The notes under the pieces: generated by a model
The model's database searches: none
The model's input: the letters and a program-made list of their open reading frames with translations, nothing else
Told to the model about the DNA's origin: nothing
Source: Clostridia bacterium
GTDB lineage: Bacteria > Bacillota > Clostridia > UBA1381
Assembly: GCA_900756545.1 (NCBI GenBank)
Contig: CAAEKO010000054.1
Location: forward strand, 1 to 43,503
DNA length: 43,503 bases
Direction of reading: 5' to 3'
In this document: positions 33,750 through 39,995 of the stretch, piece by piece
How positions within the stretch are numbered: position 1 is the stretch's first letter
Layout: every line of letters begins with the position of its first letter
Translations under genes and position numbers: made by a program

Positions 33750-33763
33750 TAGAAAACCAAAAA

Positions 33764-33789
33764 TCTCCTGCGGAAAATTCCGCAGGAGA
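33764..33789 (-). terminator. Terminator after spoVM
   Basis: TCTCCTGCGGA (33764-33774) pairs with TCCGCAGGAGA (33779-33789); read on the minus strand it is followed by TTTTTGGTTTTC. It starts 15 bases past the spoVM stop. Confidence 0.88.
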
Positions 33790-33803
33790 CTGCTTATGTA
33801 TGA

Positions 33804-33875
33804 TCAGTTCATTTTCAGTACCGCACGAACGATCCCGGAAAAGAATTTTGGCATTTTCATTACGACAATTTTCAT
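33804..33875 (-). CDS. spoVM: Stage V sporulation protein SpoVM
   Basis: A 23-residue protein reading MKIVV then MKMPKFFSGIVRAVLKMN. It matches the Bacillus subtilis SpoVM core KLPKFLGGIVRAML at nearly every position. SpoVM is an amphipathic helix that recognises the convex curve of the forespore membrane and anchors SpoIVA to start coat assembly. The conserved Pro, the GIVRA stretch and the basic residues are all present; the C-terminus is a few residues shorter. AGGAGGG lies eight bases before the ATG and a hairpin terminator follows. It is 16 bases downstream of a 50-residue membrane protein gene. Too short for ordinary gene finders. Its presence points to an endospore former. Confidence 0.9.
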   Translation of the reverse strand: MKIVVMKMPKFFSGIVRAVLKMN

Positions 33876-33891
33876 TACAAATCCCTCCTAA

Positions 33892-34044
33892 TTACCACTT
33901 AAATAAACAACAATACCCCATAATGACGATCAGGCAAGCCTCTAAAACTGCAACGATATAAATTGGCAGAACCAATCCCGCCACAATACCGATACAGAAC
34001 GTCAGCGCCGACAGTCCGATCGCTTTACAGCCGAACGCAATCAT
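33892..34044 (-). CDS. Small membrane protein upstream of spoVM
   Basis: A 50-residue protein beginning MIAFGCKAIGLSALTFCIGI and ending MGYCCLFKW. Apart from Lys7 and the final Lys it is almost wholly hydrophobic, with one long or two short membrane segments and a Pro-Ile-Tyr break in the middle, and one Glu near residue 35. GAGGTG precedes the ATG by about seven bases. The spoVM start lies 16 bases downstream and the AGGAGGG of spoVM follows the stop directly, so both are surely one transcript. I do not recognise the family. Expression in sporulation is inferred only from position. Confidence 0.72.
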   Translation of the reverse strand: MIAFGCKAIGLSALTFCIGIVAGLVLPIYIVAVLEACLIVIMGYCCLFKW

Positions 34045-34109
34045 AAAAACACCTCATTTACCTTTGATTAATATTAATATATGCGCCGGCTGAAAAAGTG
34101 TTACAGTTT

Positions 34110-34121
34110 AGAGAATTCTCT
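34110..34121. repeat. Palindrome between divergent genes
   Basis: AGAGAATTCTCT is a perfect 12-base palindrome, ten bases upstream of the -35 box of the hydrolase promoter and about 65 bases from the small membrane protein ATG. It may be an operator for either direction. Confidence 0.35.
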
Positions 34122-34130
34122 GAAAAGATA

Positions 34131-34159
34131 TTGATTTTTGGATAGAAAGCGTATATAAT
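34131..34159 (+). promoter_or_regulatory. Promoter of the hydrolase-TM1266-hydG group
   Basis: TTGATT (34131-34136) and TATAAT (34154-34159) are 17 bases apart, about 37 bases before the hydrolase ATG. Confidence 0.75.
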
Positions 34160-34195
34160 AAAACAGGTAAATTTAAAAGCAAAGGAGCCTTGAAA

Positions 34196-34984
34196 ATGAT
34201 ACATAAAATTATTAATCTACGGGAGGAAACCAATGGTTTTATTCCGACATTGACAACATATATCCTGGATGATCCCATGGAAGGTCGGGCAAAGCGCCCA
34301 GCGGTCGTGATCTGCCCGGGCGGCGGATATGAATTCTGCTCTCCGCGGGAAGCGGAGCCGATTGCTATGCAGTTTAACGCGGCTGGGTTTCACGCCTTTG
34401 TTCTGAATTATTCAGTTAAACCGTTTAAATTTCCGCGGGCTTTAGAGGAGCTTTCTATGTCAGTGGCTATGATTCGTGAAAATGCAGAGGAATGGATGAT
34501 AGAAAAGAATAAAATCGCGGTTTGTGGCTTTTCAGCCGGCGGACATCTGGCCTGCTCGCTGGGCATGTTCTGGAATACAGACATTGTAAAACGGGACGAT
34601 CAGGCTAATAAACCCAATGCAATGATTCTGGCTTATCCTGTCATCTCATCCGGAACATTTGCCCATGAAGGTTCTTTTAACAATCTCTGTGAAACCGAAG
34701 AACAGAAAAAATATACATCATTAGAAACACAGACCAGCAAGGATACACCGCCGGCTTTTATCTGGCATACCTTTGAGGACGCCTGTGTCCCTGTTGAAAA
34801 CAGCCTGTTGCTGGCAGGACAAATGCGTAAGCAGGGCATTCCGTTTGAACTGCATATTTACCAGAAGGGTGCACACGGCTTATCTACGGCAAAACCGGAT
34901 GTAGGTGTGAATATAAAGGATATCAGCGCGAATATACTGGGCTGGCCGGCATTGGCCGCAAGCTGGCTTAATGAATTATCCTGA
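34196..34984 (+). CDS. Alpha/beta hydrolase, acetylesterase-like
   Basis: Serine hydrolase of 262 residues, similar to small acetyl- or xylan-esterases. ICPGGGYEFCSPREAEPIA holds the oxyanion-hole glycines, GFSAGGHLACSLG the nucleophile Ser, TFEDACVPVENSL the acid Asp, and YQKGAHGLSTAKPDVG the catalytic His. No signal peptide is present, so it is cytoplasmic. The ATG at 34196 has AAAGGAG eight bases upstream; an in-frame TTG at 34190 is too close to it. The stop shares one base with the next ATG (TGATG). Deacylating imported sugars would fit the nearby GH3 enzyme, but that is inference. Confidence 0.88.
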   Translation: MIHKIINLREETNGFIPTLTTYILDDPMEGRAKRPAVVICPGGGYEFCSPREAEPIAMQFNAAGFHAFVLNYSVKPFKFPRALEELSMSVAMIRENAEEWMIEKNKIAVCGFSAGGHLACSLGMFWNTDIVKRDDQANKPNAMILAYPVISSGTFAHEGSFNNLCETEEQKKYTSLETQTSKDTPPAFIWHTFEDACVPVENSLLLAGQMRKQGIPFELHIYQKGAHGLSTAKPDVGVNIKDISANILGWPALAASWLNELS

Positions 34985-35229
34985 TGGAAAGCCGTGTCGC
35001 ACTGATCGGTATCGTGGTGGAGAATGAGGCGGCTGTTGAGCATTTAAACGCCATTCTGCACCAGTACCGGCAATGGATCATCGGCAGGATGGGCCTGCCG
35101 TATCATAAACGTGAAATTTCCGTTATCAGCGTGGCTGTAGACGCGCCGCAGGATGTGATCAGCGCCCTTTCCGGGAAGCTGGGCCGCCTGCCTGGGATCA
35201 GCTCCAAAACGCTGTACTCAAAAATTTGA
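34984..35229 (+). CDS. TM1266-type iron-only hydrogenase system regulator
   Basis: An 81-residue protein with an ACT/NikR-C-like ferredoxin fold. It begins MESRVALIGIVVENEAAVEH, with QYRQWIIGRMGLPYHKREIS and VISVAVDAPQDVISALSGKL after it, the pattern of the TM1266 family. This family is named for its usual place beside [FeFe] hydrogenase maturation genes; its biochemical role is not settled. The start overlaps the hydrolase stop (TGATG), and hydG follows after 90 bases. That context agrees with the family. It has no DNA-binding domain, so it would act on a partner protein or ligand. Confidence 0.85.
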   Translation: MESRVALIGIVVENEAAVEHLNAILHQYRQWIIGRMGLPYHKREISVISVAVDAPQDVISALSGKLGRLPGISSKTLYSKI

Positions 35230-35319
35230 TTCTGACTGGAAGAAAAATCGACTGGAAAGAAAAAAATTATCTGGCGGGGAAGAAAAGCTAACCCGTTTAT
35301 CAGAAGGGAGAAAAGAACG

Positions 35320-36738
35320 ATGTATGACGCAAAATCGTCAAAGGCAGAGGAATTTATCTGCCATGAAGAGATTTTGGAAACCTTAGATTATGCCGAAAAA
35401 AACAAGCATAATTCTGCGCTGATTGATGAAATCATCGCAAAGGCAAAGCTTCGTAAAGGGTTGAGCCACCGTGAGGCCGCAGTTTTGCTGGACTGCGATA
35501 TTCCTGAAAAAAACGAGGAAATTTATAAGCTGGCGGAGCAGATCAAAAAAGATTTTTATGGAAATCGTATCGTAATGTTCGCGCCGCTGTATTTATCCAA
35601 CTATTGTGTAAATGGCTGCGTATATTGTCCGTACCATGCTAAAAACAAGCATATTCCGCGGAAAAAACTGACGCAGGAGGAAATCAAAAAAGAGGTTATT
35701 GCCCTGCAGGATATGGGACATAAACGGCTGGCGATCGAATCCGGGGAAGACCCGGTGAATAACCCAATCGAATATATTCTGGAAAGCATTAAAACCATTT
35801 ACAGCATCAAGCATAAAAACGGTGCTATCCGCCGGGTAAATGTAAATATCGCAGCTACCACGGTTGAGAATTATAGAAAGCTTAAGAATGCCGGAATCGG
35901 TACATATATCCTATTCCAAGAAACCTATCACAAAGAAAGCTACGAAAATCTGCATCCCACAGGGCCAAAGCATAACTACGCCTATCATACGGAGGCCATG
36001 GACCGGGCCATGGAAGGCGGCATTGATGATGTGGGTCTTGGCGTTCTGTACGGACTGGAGCTGTACCGTTATGAATTCACCGGACTTTTGATGCATGCAG
36101 AGCATCTGGAAGCAAAATTCGGCGTAGGTCCCCATACCATCAGTATGCCGCGTATCCGGCATGCGGATGATATTGACGCGGATTCCTTTGACAACGGTAT
36201 TGATGACGAAACCTTCGCCAAGCTGGTGGCCTGTATCCGAATTGCTGTTCCATACACAGGCATGATCGTTTCCACCCGAGAAAGCCAGAAATGCAGGGAG
36301 CGGGTGCTGCATTTGGGGGTTTCCCAAATCAGCGGCGGTTCTAAGACAAGCGTAGGCGGATACGATGAGCCGGAGCCGGATGACGCCTGTTCCGAGCAGT
36401 TTGACGTAGAGGACAAACGTACGCTGGATGAGGTTGTGAACTGGCTTATGCGAATGGGGTATATCCCTAGCTTCTGTACGGCCTGCTACCGGGAAGGCAG
36501 GACGGGCGATCGGTTTATGAGCCTGTGCAAAAGCGGTCAGATACAGAACTGCTGTCATCCTAATGCTTTGATGACACTGGAGGAATATCTGGAGGATTAT
36601 GCCTCCGCGGATACAAAGCAAGTAGGAGCGGAGCTGATCGAAAAGGAGATTCATAATATTCCCAATGAAAAGGTAAAGGGCATTGTGCTGGGACGGTTGG
36701 AAAAAATCAAAAACGGCGAACGGGATTTTCGGTTTTAA
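35320..36738 (+). CDS. hydG: [FeFe] hydrogenase maturation radical SAM enzyme HydG
   Basis: Radical SAM tyrosine lyase that yields CO and cyanide for the diiron site of [FeFe] hydrogenase. Cys96, Cys100 and Cys103 in NYCVNGCVYCPYHAK form the SAM cluster motif. IESGEDPVNNP and LFQETYHKESYENLHPTGPK are family segments. The C-terminal FCTACYREGRTGDRF, with Cys386 and Cys389 and a further Cys at 403, binds the auxiliary cluster that releases iron-bound products and separates HydG from ThiH. The length of 472 residues is normal. AAGGGAG precedes the ATG. HydE, HydF and the hydrogenase itself are not in the window. Confidence 0.96.
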   Translation: MYDAKSSKAEEFICHEEILETLDYAEKNKHNSALIDEIIAKAKLRKGLSHREAAVLLDCDIPEKNEEIYKLAEQIKKDFYGNRIVMFAPLYLSNYCVNGCVYCPYHAKNKHIPRKKLTQEEIKKEVIALQDMGHKRLAIESGEDPVNNPIEYILESIKTIYSIKHKNGAIRRVNVNIAATTVENYRKLKNAGIGTYILFQETYHKESYENLHPTGPKHNYAYHTEAMDRAMEGGIDDVGLGVLYGLELYRYEFTGLLMHAEHLEAKFGVGPHTISMPRIRHADDIDADSFDNGIDDETFAKLVACIRIAVPYTGMIVSTRESQKCRERVLHLGVSQISGGSKTSVGGYDEPEPDDACSEQFDVEDKRTLDEVVNWLMRMGYIPSFCTACYREGRTGDRFMSLCKSGQIQNCCHPNALMTLEEYLEDYASADTKQVGAELIEKEIHNIPNEKVKGIVLGRLEKIKNGERDFRF

Positions 36739-36749
36739 GTTAAATACAG

Positions 36750-36780
36750 GGGCGTGTTTTCGTTGGAAACATGCCCTTTT
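36750..36780 (+). terminator. Terminator after hydG
   Basis: GGGCGTGTTT (36750-36759) pairs with AAACATGCCC (36767-36776), one G-T pair, followed by a T-run. Confidence 0.88.
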
Positions 36781-36862
36781 TGTATATTTTGCAGAAAACA
36801 AGGAAAAAAATAAAAGGCAGAATGCGCAATATCATGAATTTGCATAAAAAAACAAATAATCC

Positions 36863-36891
36863 TTGCATTTTCTGGATTTTTGTGATAATAT
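36863..36891 (+). promoter_or_regulatory. Promoter of rpsB-tsf
   Basis: TTGCAT (36863-36868) is 17 bases from TAATAT (36886-36891), which carries a TGa extension. A TATAAT three bases further gives a 20-base spacing and is less likely. A leader of about 100 bases follows. Confidence 0.65.
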
Positions 36892-36908
36892 AATCCAGTA
36901 TGACATTA

Positions 36909-36960
36909 CACACATTTCTGGATTCCAGCAGTGTTGCCAAAACGGTTCTGCCGGTGTGTG
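36909..36960 (+). ncRNA. Folded rpsB leader, possible S2-binding element
   Basis: CACACA (36909-36914) pairs with TGTGTG (36955-36960). Above an internal loop, CC (36925-36926) pairs with GG (36953-36954) and GCAG (36928-36931) with CTGC (36948-36951). The fold sits between the promoter and the ribosome site. Control of rpsB by free S2 protein is known in other bacteria; that this element does so is inference. Confidence 0.45.
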
Positions 36961-36999
36961 AAGGGAATGGAGGAAATTAAAAACGAGGAGGATAAATCA

Positions 37000-37743
37000 A
37001 TGTCAAACGTAATTTCAATGAAACAGCTTTTGGAGGCCGGCGTACATTTCGGTCACCAGACCAGAAGATGGAACCCAAAAATGGCGGAGTACATTTTCAC
37101 AGAAAGAAACGGAATCTACATCATCGACCTGCAGAAAACTGTAAAAAAAGTTGAGGAAGCTTACTACTTCGTCCGGGATATCGTTGCTTCCGGCGAGAGC
37201 ATTCTGTTTGTCGGTACAAAGAAGCAGGCGCAGGATTCTATCAAGGAAGAAGATGAGCGCGTAGGAATGTACTATGTCAATGCAAGATGGCTCGGCGGTA
37301 TGATGACAAACTTTAAGACGATCCAGAAAAGAATCGACCGCCTGGCGCAGATCAACAAAATGGAGGAAGAAGGCACATTCGATCTTCTGCCGAAAAAGGA
37401 AGTTATCAACCTGAAAGCACAGCGGGATAAGCTGGAAAAATATCTGGGTGGAATCAAGGATATGAAAAAGTTGCCCGGTGCGCTGTTCGTTGTTGACCCC
37501 CGCAAGGAGAAAATTGCAATTGCGGAAGCAAAGAAGCTGGGTATTCCGGTTGTGGCAATCGTAGATACAAACTGTGATCCGGAAGAGGTAGATTATGTAA
37601 TTCCCGGTAACGATGACGCGATCCGTGCTGTAAAACTGATCGCTTCCACGATCTCTAATGCGGTCATGGAAGGCAAACAGGGCGAGGACGCTGTTGCTGC
37701 TGATGCAGAAGCTGAGAAGGTAGAAGAAGCAGACGCTGAATAA
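37000..37743 (+). CDS. rpsB: Small-subunit ribosomal protein S2
   Basis: Ribosomal protein S2, 247 residues. The N-terminal signature MKQLLEAGVHFGHQTRRWNP is at residue 7, then ILFVGTKKQAQDSI, RWLGGMMTNFKTIQKRI and ALFVVDPRKEKIAIAEAKKL; VAIVDTNCDPEEVDYVIPGN is near the end. The C-terminal tail is acidic and Ala-rich (VAADAEAEKVEEADAE), common in Firmicutes. GAGGAGG precedes the ATG at 37000; the open frame back to 36931 is noncoding leader. An unusual hairpin separates it from tsf. Confidence 0.97.
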   Translation: MSNVISMKQLLEAGVHFGHQTRRWNPKMAEYIFTERNGIYIIDLQKTVKKVEEAYYFVRDIVASGESILFVGTKKQAQDSIKEEDERVGMYYVNARWLGGMMTNFKTIQKRIDRLAQINKMEEEGTFDLLPKKEVINLKAQRDKLEKYLGGIKDMKKLPGALFVVDPRKEKIAIAEAKKLGIPVVAIVDTNCDPEEVDYVIPGNDDAIRAVKLIASTISNAVMEGKQGEDAVAADAEAEKVEEADAE

Positions 37744-37756
37744 GATATAGACCGGC

Positions 37757-37800
37757 AAAGGCAGTCTTTGGTCTTCTGGAAAGACTGTGGCTGCCTTTTT
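37757..37800 (+). terminator. Attenuator-like terminator between rpsB and tsf
   Basis: Outer arms AAAGGCAG (37757-37764) and CTGCCTTT (37791-37798) with a T-run, and inner arms CAGTCTTT (37762-37769) and AAAGACTG (37780-37787). The two pairings share bases 37762-37764, so they compete. Partial termination here would make more S2 than Ts mRNA. Confidence 0.7.
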
Positions 37801-37834
37801 CAATGAATATTATTTGAATTTGGAGGATAAAAAT

Positions 37835-38743
37835 ATGGCATTTACAGCAAAAGATGTAAAAGAACTCAGAGAAATGACAGGCTGCGGTATGATGGACTGT
37901 AAAAAAGCCCTGACCGAAACAAACGGCGACAAAGAAAAAGCAGTTGAATTTCTGCGTGAAAAAGGTTTGGCAACAGCGGCGAAAAAAGCAGGCCGTATTG
38001 CGTCAGAGGGGATTGTAAAGGCTTATATTGACGAGACGGCCAAGATCGGCGTTTTGGTAGAAGTAAACTCTGAAACTGACTTTGTTGCGAAGAATGCTGA
38101 GTTCCAGGAATTTGTTACCAACGTTGCAAAACAGGTAGCTGCAACGAATCCTGCCGATGTAGAGGAATTGCTTGCGCAGAAGTTTATCGAAGGCGACGCA
38201 ACAATCGGTGAGATGTTGACAGAAAAAATCGCTAAAATCGGTGAAAATATGAATATCCGCCGTTTCTGCCGGTTTGACGGGGATGTGGTTTCTTATATCC
38301 ATGGCGAAGGCCGGATTGGAGTTCTGGTTAAATTTGATACAGATGTAGCTGGTAAAGAAGGTTTTGCTGAATTTGGTAAAGACATCGCAATGCAGATTGC
38401 GGCAGCGGGCGCACAGTATTTAGATAAAGAATCTGTTCCAGCTGATGTTGTTGAAAAGGAAAAGGAAATCCTTTCCGCACAGGCGCTTAATGAAGGTAAA
38501 CCTGCAAACATTGTTGAAAAGATGGTTATAGGAAGAATCAACAAATTTTATAAGGAAGTCTGCCTGATTGAACAGGAATATATCAAAGACCCGGATATCA
38601 GTGTAACAAAATATATTAAGGATACGGCTGACAAGCTGGGCGGCAGTATTAAAGTTGTGGACTATGCACGGTTTGAAAAAGGCGAAGGTTTAGAAAAGAA
38701 AGAAGAAAACTTTGCTGATGAAGTTGCAAGCATGATTAAATAA
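37835..38743 (+). CDS. tsf: Translation elongation factor Ts
   Basis: Guanine-nucleotide exchange factor for EF-Tu. The N-terminal signature VKELREMTGCGMMDCKKALT is near residue 8, then EKAVEFLREKGLATAAKKAG; the EF-Tu-contacting TDFVAKNAEFQEF (the TDFV motif) is at about residue 80. The C-terminal dimer-like region ends VDYARFEKGEGLEKKEENFA. The length of 302 residues is normal. The ATG at 37835 has GGAGG eight bases upstream. A 14-base terminator follows; the usual next gene, pyrH, lies far away at 2190. Confidence 0.97.
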   Translation: MAFTAKDVKELREMTGCGMMDCKKALTETNGDKEKAVEFLREKGLATAAKKAGRIASEGIVKAYIDETAKIGVLVEVNSETDFVAKNAEFQEFVTNVAKQVAATNPADVEELLAQKFIEGDATIGEMLTEKIAKIGENMNIRRFCRFDGDVVSYIHGEGRIGVLVKFDTDVAGKEGFAEFGKDIAMQIAAAGAQYLDKESVPADVVEKEKEILSAQALNEGKPANIVEKMVIGRINKFYKEVCLIEQEYIKDPDISVTKYIKDTADKLGGSIKVVDYARFEKGEGLEKKEENFADEVASMIK

Positions 38744-38757
38744 TTTTGTTTAAGAAC

Positions 38758-38791
38758 AAAAAACGCAGGATAAAATAATCCTGCGTTTTTT
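38758..38791 (+). terminator. Terminator after tsf
   Basis: AAAAAACGCAGGAT (38758-38771) pairs exactly with ATCCTGCGTTTTTT (38778-38791). Confidence 0.94.
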
Positions 38792-38836
38792 GCCGAACAC
38801 GCAATAGCCAAGCCTTTATTTTGTAAAAATTGCCTA

Positions 38837-38865
38837 TTACATTAATCCGGAAAATCTGTTATAAT
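38837..38865 (+). promoter_or_regulatory. Promoter of the CarD-like pair
   Basis: TATAAT (38860-38865) with a TGt extension, and a poor -35 TTACAT (38837-38842) 17 bases upstream. Its transcript would begin at about 38872, just before the leader hairpin. Confidence 0.55.
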
Positions 38866-38875
38866 AATGTTATTC

Positions 38876-38932
38876 AACGTGTAGTTTGCTTTGCATAACG
38901 TAAGTCCAGTTGCAGCAAACCGCACGTTTTTT
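38876..38932 (+). terminator. Long leader hairpin with T-run before the CarD-like genes
   Basis: AACGTG (38876-38881) pairs with CACGTT (38923-38928), GTTTGCT (38884-38890) with AGCAAAC (38914-38920), and TGCATAAC (38892-38899) with GTTGCA (38909-38914) with one bulge, giving a nearly continuous stem, then TTTT. It occupies the first 60 bases of the transcript, so it may act as an attenuator or end a small RNA. Confidence 0.6.
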
Positions 38933-38964
38933 AGTTTTATGCCTATTGAGAAAGGAAGGAGAGA

Positions 38965-39483
38965 ATGGCGTATAAAGTCAATGATACGATCCTATACGGT
39001 GCGCAGGGCATTTGTAGGATTGCAGAAATTACGGAAAGAGACTTTGGCGGAAATTTCATCAAATATTACGTGTTAAAGACAGTTTTTAACGATAACTCAA
39101 CTATTCTTGTCCCGATGGAAAATGAAGCGCTGACGGCTAAAATGCGCCGAATTCTATCAGCAGAGGAGATATATGATCTGATTCAGTCTATGCCTGATGA
39201 AGAATTAATCTGGATTGAGAATGAAACGGCGAGGAAAGAGCAGTATCGGGCAATTTTGTCGAATGGGGATAGAGAAGAACTGGTAAGATTGATTAAGACC
39301 CTATATCTTCGCCAGCAGTCTCAGATTGAAAAGGGGAAGAAGCTGCATCTTTCTGATGAACGGTTTTTAAAGGAAGCGGAGAAGATATTATACGAAGAAT
39401 TCGCGCATGTACTGAATATAAAACGAGAGCAGGTTTTACCCTTTATTCTTGCGCAAATAGACATAAATAAAAAAACAGAATAG
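38965..39483 (+). CDS. CarD-like transcriptional regulator
   Basis: A 172-residue protein with an N-terminal CarD/TRCF Tudor-like domain (about 1-60; KVNDTILYGAQGICRIAEIT, YYVLKTVFNDNSTILVPMEN) that in this family binds the RNA polymerase beta subunit. The helical C-terminal domain (about 70-170) has LVRLIKTLYLRQQSQIEKGK and DERFLKEAEKILYEEFAHVL. CarD proteins steady the open promoter complex, often at ribosomal and stress promoters. GGAAGGAGAG precedes the ATG. A second, weaker relative starts 18 bases downstream. The unusual leader hairpin suggests controlled expression. Confidence 0.9.
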   Translation: MAYKVNDTILYGAQGICRIAEITERDFGGNFIKYYVLKTVFNDNSTILVPMENEALTAKMRRILSAEEIYDLIQSMPDEELIWIENETARKEQYRAILSNGDREELVRLIKTLYLRQQSQIEKGKKLHLSDERFLKEAEKILYEEFAHVLNIKREQVLPFILAQIDINKKTE

Positions 39484-39501
39484 CGGGAAAGGAAGAATGC
39501 A

Positions 39502-39960
39502 ATGTATCAGGTCGGCAATTATGTAGTCTGTAAAAGTGGGGGCATATGGAAAATAGAAGAAATTAGCAATGGCCAATGCAAACTTGCTGAATACGGAACT
39601 TCGGCAACCGCAGATGTTCCGGTTGGAGATGATGAAATTGTAAGAAAAATTATTTCCAAAGAAGCGATGCTTGATGTAATCAGCAGGGTAGGATTCATCC
39701 GAACCTTACAAGCACCAAACGACCGCATTCGTAAAGAATTTTATGAGGGAGCTATGGCAGAGTATGATGAAATTGAGTGGATTAAAGTCATCAAAACCGT
39801 TTATCTGCGTCAGGAGGAAAAGCGTCTTTTCCCGGGCGAGGCCGAACTTGCCAAAAAAGCAAAAAAATATCTGCATAGTGAAATATCAATTCTTTTGGAT
39901 ATTCCGTTCGACAAAGTGGAGGCCTATATCGCTGATTCAGTTTCCAGTGACTCATGGTAA
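39502..39960 (+). CDS. Divergent CarD-like protein
   Basis: A 152-residue protein that repeats the plan of its neighbour. The short N-terminal Tudor-like part reads YQVGNYVVCKSGGIWKIEEI but then loses the long strand pair (residues 30-45 are shortened), so polymerase binding may differ. The helical part keeps the same landmarks, EWIKVIKTVYLRQEEKRLFP and AELAKKAKKYLHSEISILL. AAAGGAAG precedes the ATG. The pair probably arose by duplication and is cotranscribed. It could act with, or against, the first protein. A 17-base exact terminator overlaps its stop. Confidence 0.78.
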   Translation: MYQVGNYVVCKSGGIWKIEEISNGQCKLAEYGTSATADVPVGDDEIVRKIISKEAMLDVISRVGFIRTLQAPNDRIRKEFYEGAMAEYDEIEWIKVIKTVYLRQEEKRLFPGEAELAKKAKKYLHSEISILLDIPFDKVEAYIADSVSSDSW

Positions 39961-39995
39961 TTGAAATACCGCCCGAAAGGGCGGTATTTCAATTA
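39958..39995. terminator. Bidirectional terminator with GAAA tetraloop
   Basis: TAATTGAAATACCGCCC (39958-39974) pairs exactly with GGGCGGTATTTCAATTA (39979-39995) around GAAA. It contains the stop codon of the second CarD-like gene and the final stop (39989-39991) of the patatin frame on the other strand. Confidence 0.94.

Noticed and set aside
34045..34109. Sigma-E or sigma-G promoter for the spoVM unit
   Set aside because: CATATATT on the minus strand at about 34084 resembles a sporulation -10 box, but no matching -35 box is found at the right distance.
35911..36801. 296-residue minus-strand frame
   Set aside because: It is antisense to hydG, whose cluster motifs are unmistakable. Length alone does not support it.
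37015..37803. 262-residue minus-strand frame
   Set aside because: It is antisense to rpsB; its composition reflects the sense codons and it has no ribosome site.
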